DNA of 6,677 bases from M3007 sp044224705 (lineage in GTDB: Bacteria > Bacteroidota > Bacteroidia > Chitinophagales > Saprospiraceae), in the NCBI GenBank assembly GCA_044224705.1, contig JBGAJY010000269.1:1-6677 (forward strand), read 5' to 3'. Below the pieces are notes generated by a model, which saw only the letters and a list, made by a program, of their open reading frames with translations, did not search any database and was not told the origin of the DNA. The translations under genes and the position numbers were made by a program. Below are positions 1 through 5,393 of this stretch, in pieces (the first letter of the stretch is position 1; every line of letters starts with the position of its first letter).

Positions 1-48
1 AAAATCTGCGCACGTCTGCGCGAAACAACCCAGATTAACCTTGCATAA
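1..48 (+). CDS. Possible C-terminal end of an upstream gene (partial)
   Basis: Frame 1 is open from the window edge to a TAA at 46-48 and would encode fifteen residues ending in TTQINLA. The stop lies 15 bases before the likely start of the next gene on the same strand, which is the spacing expected within an operon. Fifteen codons are too few to assign a family, and a second frame is also open across this stretch, so this is only a plausible gene end. Confidence 0.3.
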   Translation, partial: KICARLRETTQINLA

Positions 49-63
49 AAAACACTTGAACAC

Positions 64-1890
64 TTGGCTCTTCCCAAACCATTGCCCGCACTTCAACAGG
101 ATCTTCGCGATTTACTGACCGAAGACCTTCCGGCAGCCCTGCAGGCGCTGAAAGAATTTTTGCCCGAAAACGGTGAAAAACAAGGCCAGGTCCTTGCTTT
201 TTCCGCCCGGCTGAAAGACGCCAATAAAGAACGGTTCCGCAATACGATCAGTCCGGACGACTACCAGCGCAGGGTAGATACCATCCGCGCCGAGTGCTTC
301 GACCTGATCGCCGGATTGGAAGAAGCCGACTTTGAAGCGCCCCAACCAGGCTCCGCCAAGGCTTCGGCAGGCAAGCAGGGCAGCGTGCTGTACCGGGTAC
401 CCCACCAGATGCCGGTGCGCAAACCCACCATTTGCACCGTCCGTGTCGCAATGGATGAAGATGCCATTCTCGAAGACATCGTACTCGATGACGACGTGCG
501 GGTACGGCCCCGTGTGGAGGTATCCGACATGATGAGAGCCGAACTGCTCGACCCGGAAGGCGAAGTATTTGCCATCCGCCCACTGAGCGAGGTAGAGCAA
601 CTTGTGCGTCAGGACGGCTATACGCAATGGCTTTTTTCCGTCACGCCGAGGGTAGCAGGCCAGCACCAGTTGCTCGTGAAGGTCTCCATGATGGAGTTTA
701 ATAAAAACCTGAATAAATATGTGCCGCGCGAAGTTTCCATCCTTGAAACCGTGACCATCATCACCGAGGCTCCTGTTCCCGCCGATCCCGAAGAGACACC
801 GCTCAAAGCCACTGGCGAGCGTTTCGCCCTCGGGCCGGCAACATTGGAAGACCAGCCTGCTCCGGCGCCCTCGATCATGGCTACCCACACGCCGATGAAG
901 GGAGAAATGCACGGCTCCGTGGAGGTCGTACAAGCGCCGAAGGAAATGGAGCCTGAGCCACCTCAAATAAAAAGCGGAAACACAAAAGGCTTGCGCGCTG
1001 CAGCCCTGTTCCTTGCTTTTCTGATGCTCGGGACTTCCGCTACCTGGGCGCTCACGCCGGCGCCGACCCGCGACTGGTGGTTGGCCAGCCTGCGCGACAA
1101 TGAGGAAGCCTACGATCATTACATAGAGAAGTACGACCAGGACAGCTCCAACGAATACCTGGAAACGGCCTATTTCCGCAGGGCAGAGCTCTCGGGAATG
1201 TTGAGCGACCTTCGGGCTTATCAGGAAAGATTTTCCGGCGGCAGGTTTGAAAACATTGTCAATGAAAAGATCAGGGCCTTGGAAAACAAAGCCCTGGATT
1301 ATATCCGCCGTGACCCTACGGTGCACAGTGTGCGCCAATTTGTGCGCGAATACTACGACAGTGAACGGTTCGATCAGGTCAAGCAAGCCGTGGATACCCG
1401 CGCGGAATTGCGTGCGGAATTGCACGCGGAACTGGAAGATGCTTACCTCCGCAGTGTGCAGGCAAATCCAACGAAGGAAAAAATAATGGGTTATCTGCGG
1501 GAGTATCCGCAAAGCGAACGCCTCTCCGAGGTCGCACAAGCGGCAGCCAGCCGGCCGGAAGTATTAGGCGAAGTGCAACCGGCGATAGAGCAGGCCATTC
1601 TGGCGAGGGCGCAGGCCGCTACCTTGCCGGCCCAGCTGGAAAATTTGCTGCCCGCCCTTGAAAGCCTGGACGGCAGCGCCGCATTGGACAAAATGCAGGA
1701 AATCGTGGCTCAAAAGCCACAACTCAAAAAGGAAATGATGCCTCAGTTGCGCGGTGCTGCCGAGCGGGTTCGTGACTTGAAGGAAAAACACCTGTCGCAG
1801 AATGACACCGACGGCGACGGTGTGCCCGACAAGGACGATCGCTGCCCCAATGACAAAGGTGATGCTGGCAATAATGGCTGTCCGAAGTAG
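64..1890 (+). CDS. Transmembrane EAD11-like adaptor protein with helical repeats and a C-terminal thrombospondin type 3 repeat
   Basis: Predicted 608-residue single-pass membrane protein; no catalytic domain is visible. Residues about 8-86 are helical and resemble effector-associated domain 11 (EAD11), including the typical end with TIS, DDY and a TIRAECFDLI helix. EADs are adaptors that pair separate proteins in bacterial conflict and signalling systems. Residues about 107-236 form a beta-rich domain often found with such modules in Bacteroidota (VLYRVP, VRVAMDED, then a closing ETVTIIT strand). Residues 237-308 are a Pro/Glu-rich linker. One hydrophobic segment at about 310-330 follows basic residues, so the N-terminal half should be cytoplasmic. 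Residues 340-520 hold degenerate helical repeats, and 581-606 a single calcium-binding type 3 repeat (DTDGDGVPDKDD) with two cysteines. The frame opens after the TAA at 46-48; TTG at 64 is the only usual start before the EAD, and the first in-frame ATG is at 451, inside the beta domain. The family calls are from memory of the motifs; partners and function are unknown. Confidence 0.85.
   Translation: MALPKPLPALQQDLRDLLTEDLPAALQALKEFLPENGEKQGQVLAFSARLKDANKERFRNTISPDDYQRRVDTIRAECFDLIAGLEEADFEAPQPGSAKASAGKQGSVLYRVPHQMPVRKPTICTVRVAMDEDAILEDIVLDDDVRVRPRVEVSDMMRAELLDPEGEVFAIRPLSEVEQLVRQDGYTQWLFSVTPRVAGQHQLLVKVSMMEFNKNLNKYVPREVSILETVTIITEAPVPADPEETPLKATGERFALGPATLEDQPAPAPSIMATHTPMKGEMHGSVEVVQAPKEMEPEPPQIKSGNTKGLRAAALFLAFLMLGTSATWALTPAPTRDWWLASLRDNEEAYDHYIEKYDQDSSNEYLETAYFRRAELSGMLSDLRAYQERFSGGRFENIVNEKIRALENKALDYIRRDPTVHSVRQFVREYYDSERFDQVKQAVDTRAELRAELHAELEDAYLRSVQANPTKEKIMGYLREYPQSERLSEVAQAAASRPEVLGEVQPAIEQAILARAQAATLPAQLENLLPALESLDGSAALDKMQEIVAQKPQLKKEMMPQLRGAAERVRDLKEKHLSQNDTDGDGVPDKDDRCPNDKGDAGNNGCPK
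1399..1434 (+). repeat. Three tandem 12-base units encoding RAEL, RAEL, HAEL
   Basis: Three consecutive 12-base units, each close to CGTGCGGAATTG, encode residues 446-457 of the membrane adaptor protein as RAEL-RAEL-HAEL. The unit length is a multiple of three, so gain or loss of a copy would keep the frame. The repeat sits in a predicted helix joining two of the larger helical repeats and would lengthen that helix by about one turn per copy. Confidence 0.7.
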
Positions 1891-1918
1891 AGATTTTGAG
1901 CACCGGGCGATCATCGAT

Positions 1919-1950
1919 CTGAATGCAGGAATGAAATGAAAAACATTCAG
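1919..1950. repeat. Inverted repeat after the adaptor gene
   Basis: CTGAATG at 1919-1925 is exactly complementary to CATTCAG at 1944-1950, with an 18-base A-rich loop. It starts 29 bases after the stop codon, where a transcription end would be expected, but the stem is short, AT-rich and not followed by a T tract. It does not qualify as a standard intrinsic terminator. A small palindrome, TGAGC-C-GCTCA, follows at 1953-1963. Confidence 0.3.
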
Positions 1951-2040
1951 CATGAGCCGCTCAGCCCCCAATTTGCCCGCCTTACCCCGCCATTAACGCA
2001 TTTCTAACACTTGCCTGACCGGCAGCCCAATGCCGTAGCT

Positions 2041-2048
2041 TACTTTTG
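2041..2048 (+). promoter_or_regulatory. Candidate Bacteroidota -7 promoter box upstream of the GH3 operon
   Basis: TACTTTTG matches the Bacteroidota -7 consensus TAnnTTTG at every fixed position. It lies in the 265-base non-coding gap about 108 bases before the GH3 start, so transcription would begin near 2053-2057 with a leader of about 100 bases. No good -33 TTTG is found at the usual spacing; the nearest upstream TTG, at 2011-2013, is 27 bases away. The box is therefore only a candidate. Confidence 0.35.
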
Positions 2049-2056
2049 CCGATCCA

Positions 2057-2075
2057 AATTGGTGACAGTCCAATT
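2057..2075. repeat. Small inverted repeat next to the candidate promoter
   Basis: AATTGG at 2057-2062 and CCAATT at 2070-2075 are exact inverted copies separated by seven bases. The element begins nine bases after the TACTTTTG box, so it would overlap the start of the transcript. It could be an operator or a short leader hairpin, but six-base arms can arise by chance. Confidence 0.3.
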
Positions 2076-2155
2076 ATTGCCAGTCTCCCACAATTTAATA
2101 GCGCGACAACCCAGTCCCGAAGGGTGTGCCGCGGCAAACAATCAGTCGTAGCCTT

Positions 2156-3697
2156 ATGTATCTGCTGGGTAAGATCATCAAAACCGGTATTCGCCTCGGC
2201 GCAACCCGTGAAGAAACCCTCCTCTCTCCGGTCGCCCAACAACGACACCAATTGCGACGGTTGCTGCTCGAGGCCCGCGACACCGCCATCGGAAAGGCCT
2301 ACGGCTTTCACGATATCCTGACCACCCGCGACCTGGTGGGCGCATTTCAGCAAAACGTTCCGATTCACGACTATGATCGCATGTACAACGACTGGTGGTC
2401 GCGCGCCCGTGCCGATGAGATGGATGTGGCCTGGCCGGGACAAATTCCATGGTTCGCAGTCAGCAGCGGCACTTCCGGCGCCGCTTCCAAATACATTCCC
2501 GTGACCCCGGAGATGATCCGCGCGATGAAAAAAGTATCGGTCCGGATGTTTTGCGACCTGTCCAAATTTGACCTCTCTCCCGACCAGTTCACCCGGCAAA
2601 TGCTCATGGTGGGCAGTTGTACGCAACTTTCCGGCGAAGGCGAGCACCAGGTGGGCGACATGTCGGGCATTATCGGACTCAACCGGCCTTTCTGGATCGA
2701 ACGCTACTACCGCCCCGGCAAACACATCACCGACCTCCCGGAATGGGATCTTCGCATTGAAAAAATTGCAGAGGAAGCCCCTGGCTGGGACATCGGTTTT
2801 ATCGTGGGCAACGTGGCCTGGGTGCAGCTCATCTTTGAAAAAATCATTGAACGCCACGGCCTGAAGCACATCCACGAGATATGGCCGAATTTCAGGTTCC
2901 TCACCCATGGCGGCATCTTTTTCGAACCTTACCGCGCCACGTTTGAGCAACTGATCGGTCATCCGGTGACGTACATGGACAGTTACATGGCTTCCGAAGG
3001 CTTTATCGGTTATCAAACCCGGCCGGACTCGCGCGACCTGAAACTGATCACCGATTGCCGCCTTTTTTACGAATTCGTGCCGTTTGACGACAAGAATTTT
3101 GATGAAAACGGCGATCTGCTGCCCGGGGCGGCGGCTTTTTCGCTGGAACATGTCGAAGCCGACCGCGAGTATGCCATCCTGCTTACCACGCCTTCGGGCG
3201 CCTGGCGGTACCTGCTGGGCGATACCGTGCGCTTCACGGATTTGTCGCGCCTGGAGTTCAAGGTCACCGGCCGTGTCAAACACTTCCTCAGCGTCGTGGG
3301 CGAACACCTTTCGGTGGACAATATGAACGAGGCCATCCGCCAGACCGATCTCGATCTTGGCGCAGGCATCAAGGAATTTGCCGTGATGGCCGTTCCGAAA
3401 GGCTCCCACTGGGCGCACCAGTGGTACATCAGCACCGACAATCCGGGCTTGTTGAACGCCGTGCAGTTTGCCGGCGTACTCGACCAACATTTACAGGAAA
3501 TCAATGACGACTACCGCGTGGAGCGCCGGTATGCATTGAAAGAAGTCCGGGTGGAATTGATGCCGCACGACTTTTTTTACCGCTGGCTGGAAAGCCAGGG
3601 CAAAATGAACGGACAGGCCAAGGTGCCCCGGGTGCTGAAAGGCGCCGTCCAGGACAACTTCCAGGCGTTCCTGCGCAATGAATTGAGCACACATTGA
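2156..3697 (+). CDS. GH3-family acyl-acid amido synthetase homologue
   Basis: Predicted 513-residue soluble enzyme of the GH3 family (adenylate-forming ANL superfamily). Plant members activate a carboxylic acid such as auxin or jasmonate with ATP and join it to an amino acid; the substrates of bacterial members are largely unknown. The ATP-binding motifs are all visible: SSGTSGAASK at 103-112, YMASEG at 277-282 and YLLGD at 352-356, followed by VTGRVKHFLSVVGEHLS at 370-386. Near the C-terminus, residues 483-491 (KMNGQAKVP) match the conserved lysine-bearing stretch of the mobile C-terminal domain. Length is normal for a bacterial member and the gene appears intact. ATG 2156 is preferred because MYLLGKIIKTGIRLG resembles the usual N-terminus; an in-frame GTG at 2126 would add ten residues. 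The stop lies eight bases before the exporter gene, so the two are probably co-transcribed. Family assignment is firm; the acid and amine substrates are not known. Confidence 0.92.
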   Translation: MYLLGKIIKTGIRLGATREETLLSPVAQQRHQLRRLLLEARDTAIGKAYGFHDILTTRDLVGAFQQNVPIHDYDRMYNDWWSRARADEMDVAWPGQIPWFAVSSGTSGAASKYIPVTPEMIRAMKKVSVRMFCDLSKFDLSPDQFTRQMLMVGSCTQLSGEGEHQVGDMSGIIGLNRPFWIERYYRPGKHITDLPEWDLRIEKIAEEAPGWDIGFIVGNVAWVQLIFEKIIERHGLKHIHEIWPNFRFLTHGGIFFEPYRATFEQLIGHPVTYMDSYMASEGFIGYQTRPDSRDLKLITDCRLFYEFVPFDDKNFDENGDLLPGAAAFSLEHVEADREYAILLTTPSGAWRYLLGDTVRFTDLSRLEFKVTGRVKHFLSVVGEHLSVDNMNEAIRQTDLDLGAGIKEFAVMAVPKGSHWAHQWYISTDNPGLLNAVQFAGVLDQHLQEINDDYRVERRYALKEVRVELMPHDFFYRWLESQGKMNGQAKVPRVLKGAVQDNFQAFLRNELSTH

Positions 3698-3705
3698 TTT
3701 GCTGA

Positions 3706-4344
3706 ATGGACGCTATTTGGAAAGGAATTCTCGCGGGTCTTGCTTATGGTTTGATGCTGGGCCCCTTGTTTTTTGCCGGATTGAGGGTCACCCTGTTGCT
3801 GGGGTTGAGACACGGATTTGCCCTTGTAGCGGGGGCTTTTTTGAGTGATCTCATGCTGGCTGCCGGCAGCTGGTGGAGCATTTCACGGATTGCCAGCCTG
3901 GTGCAATCGCAATTTTTTCAGTCTTTTTTTGGGGTGGGCAGTGCCTTGCTGCTGTTCGGGTTTGGCTTGTCGGCATTTATTCCCAAAAGGAAAAAGGCCG
4001 TGGAGCAGGAGGACGCGGCAACTGAAGTGTTTATGTCAAGGCGAAGGGTCTCCCTCGTTCAGGGGTTCTTGCTGAATATCGTGAACCCATCCAACTGGCT
4101 CTTTTGGGTGGGACTGGCCACGGCTGCCAGTGCCAATGCCTTGGCTGGAGGGAATAAAGAAGACTCCGCGCTATTTCTGGCTTCGGCACTGGGTGTGCTT
4201 GTGATGACCGACCTGGCGAAATTGTTGCTCGCCAATCGCCTGGGCCGCAAGCTCAAGCCTCATTGGGTCCAAAATGTCGTCCGTTTTGCCGGGCTGGTGC
4301 TGATGGTGGTCGGCGCCGGCGTTTTGATAAAATTAGTTTCCTGA
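3706..4344 (+). CDS. LysE/RhtB-family amino acid exporter
   Basis: Predicted 212-residue inner-membrane protein with about six hydrophobic segments (roughly residues 4-30, 37-62, 70-92, 120-143, 154-177 and 188-211), the size and topology of LysE/RhtB translocators, which export amino acids and derivatives using the proton-motive force. The N-terminal segment has the small-residue pattern and Gly-Pro of the family (GLMLGP at 15-20), and the fourth segment begins with the family hallmark GFLLNIVNPSNWLFW at 120-134. A basic and acidic loop at 93-115 separates the two three-helix halves. ATG 3706 is eight bases after the GH3 stop, and the gene ends 14 bases before the hydroxylase start, suggesting one operon. 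The cargo cannot be read from sequence; the GH3 neighbour makes an amino acid conjugate or its amino acid precursor a reasonable guess. Confidence 0.88.
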   Translation: MDAIWKGILAGLAYGLMLGPLFFAGLRVTLLLGLRHGFALVAGAFLSDLMLAAGSWWSISRIASLVQSQFFQSFFGVGSALLLFGFGLSAFIPKRKKAVEQEDAATEVFMSRRRVSLVQGFLLNIVNPSNWLFWVGLATAASANALAGGNKEDSALFLASALGVLVMTDLAKLLLANRLGRKLKPHWVQNVVRFAGLVLMVVGAGVLIKLVS

Positions 4345-4358
4345 ATCGTTCAACATCC

Positions 4359-5261
4359 ATGGAAGCCTTACGTGAACAACTTCTTATCCTGATCTCTACA
4401 CCGATTTACCTTTTCGTGATCGGCCTTGAAGTGCTGTTGAGCAACTGGCGGCATACGGGTTCGTACACCCGCCGCGATACCCTGTCCAACCTCTACCTGA
4501 TGCTCGTGAACAGCGGCATCGATCTCGCGTTTCGCGGGGTGTACGTAGTGATTCTGGGCTGGTTTTTTCTGTACCGCGGCGTGGATTGGGGCGCCGGCGG
4601 GTTTGGGTACTGGTTTTCGCTGATCCTGGCAGAAGATTTTCTCTTTTACTGGCTGCACCGGGTGGACCATCACAGCCGGTTTTTTTGGGCGGTGCACGTG
4701 ACGCACCATTCGTCTGAAAAATTCAACCTGACGGTCGGATTCCGCTCCTCGGTATTCCAGCCGCTGTACCGGTTTGTCTATTTCATCCCGCTGGCCTTGC
4801 TCGGGTTTAAGCCTTTGGACATCGTATTCGTATTTTCGGCGACCCAGATCTGGGGTATTCTCGTGCACACCGAACATGTGGGCAAACTCGGCTGGCTGGA
4901 ATATTTCCTCGTGACGCCTTCGCACCATCGCGTGCACCATGCCTCCAATGCCTTGTACCTGGACCGCAACCTGGGCATGCTCCTGATCATCTGGGATAAA
5001 ATATTCGGCACCTTCCAGCCGGAACTGCCTGCCGAAGCCTACCAGCCGCTGCGCTACGGGCTTACCAAAAACCTGGACCATCCCAACGCCCTCAGTCTGA
5101 TCTTCCACGAGTGGCGCAACATCGCCAATGACCTCAACAAAAGCCAGCGCTGGACTGACCGGCTGAAATACGTTTTCGGTCCGCCAGGCTGGAGCCATGA
5201 TGGCAGCACGCTCACCAGTGATCAATTGCGGGAAAAAGAAGCGACCAATCGGCCACACTGA
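4359..5261 (+). CDS. Membrane di-iron fatty acid hydroxylase-superfamily protein, alkylglycerol monooxygenase-like
   Basis: Predicted 300-residue multi-pass membrane oxygenase of the fatty acid hydroxylase/sterol desaturase superfamily. The iron-binding histidine clusters are intact: H100-x3-H104, H113-x2-H116-H117 and H190-x2-H193-H194, plus a conserved HTEH at 170-173. Flanking sequence (THHSSEKFNLT, TPSHHRVHH, LIIWDKIFGTF) is very close to animal alkylglycerol monooxygenase (AGMO, TMEM195), which cleaves ether lipids using tetrahydrobiopterin. In AGMO the residue after the second histidine is a glutamate (HxxxHE) linked to pterin use; here it is His105, so cofactor or substrate may differ. 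It is also shorter than animal AGMO. Hydrophobic segments lie near residues 8-27, 45-75, 82-98 and 130-165. ATG 4359 is chosen because upstream in-frame starts would run into the exporter gene and add a basic, non-family extension. It is the third gene of the probable GH3 operon. The superfamily is certain; the lipid substrate is unknown. Confidence 0.88.
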   Translation: MEALREQLLILISTPIYLFVIGLEVLLSNWRHTGSYTRRDTLSNLYLMLVNSGIDLAFRGVYVVILGWFFLYRGVDWGAGGFGYWFSLILAEDFLFYWLHRVDHHSRFFWAVHVTHHSSEKFNLTVGFRSSVFQPLYRFVYFIPLALLGFKPLDIVFVFSATQIWGILVHTEHVGKLGWLEYFLVTPSHHRVHHASNALYLDRNLGMLLIIWDKIFGTFQPELPAEAYQPLRYGLTKNLDHPNALSLIFHEWRNIANDLNKSQRWTDRLKYVFGPPGWSHDGSTLTSDQLREKEATNRPH

Positions 5262-5294
5262 TAGAAAATCCGGGCGGGTTCATCGAATCGGTTC

Positions 5295-5324
5295 GGTTGC
5301 TCCGGTTCAGGTTTCCGACATTTG
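5295..5324 (+). promoter_or_regulatory. Weak candidate promoter upstream of the ABC permease
   Basis: GACATTTG at 5317-5324 differs from the Bacteroidota -7 consensus TAnnTTTG only at the first base, and a GGTTG at 5295-5299 lies 17 bases upstream in the place of the -33 element. Transcription would start near 5330 in the 132-base gap between the hydroxylase and the permease. Three CGGTT copies (5289-5293, 5294-5298, 5303-5307) overlap the -33 side and could be a binding site. The evidence is thin. Confidence 0.25.
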
Positions 5325-5393
5325 CCGATGCCTCGACGCGCAGCATTTACTGCGTTTCCGTGGCTAACCTAAACCCGAAACCGCCCTCACGTC

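Noticed and set aside
36..43. TAACCTTG as a -7 promoter box before the adaptor gene
   Set aside because: It has one mismatch to TAnnTTTG and lacks a clear -33 element, and it lies at the end of a probable upstream coding region.
112..1539. 475-codon open frame on the minus strand opposite the adaptor gene
   Set aside because: It overlaps a strongly supported gene, its product is rich in His, Arg and Phe with no recognisable domain, and long antisense frames are common in GC-rich coding DNA.
1908..1963. Possible intrinsic terminator after the adaptor gene
   Set aside because: The stems (CTGAATG/CATTCAG and TGAGC/GCTCA) are not GC-rich with a workable loop, and no run of T follows.
1982..3490. 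502-codon open frame on the minus strand opposite the GH3 gene
   Set aside because: The plus strand carries all GH3 motifs. The antisense product has the same unusual composition as other shadow frames and no family motif.
4263..4358. N-terminal extension of the hydroxylase from an upstream in-frame start
   Set aside because: It would overlap the exporter gene by 82 bases and add an Arg/Gly-rich stretch unlike the family; ATG 4359 gives a natural start and a 14-base gap.
3572..4686. Seven-T tracts at 3572-3578, 3924-3930 and 4680-4686, one in each gene of the probable operon, considered as phase-variable sites
   Set aside because: Each encodes a Phe-Phe pair natural to its protein, seven bases is short for a contingency tract, and all three frames are intact.
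5271..5388. GGGCGG near 5271 and CCGCCC near 5383 as a long-range hairpin spanning the gap
   Set aside because: Six-base GC arms more than 100 bases apart are expected by chance in this base composition.
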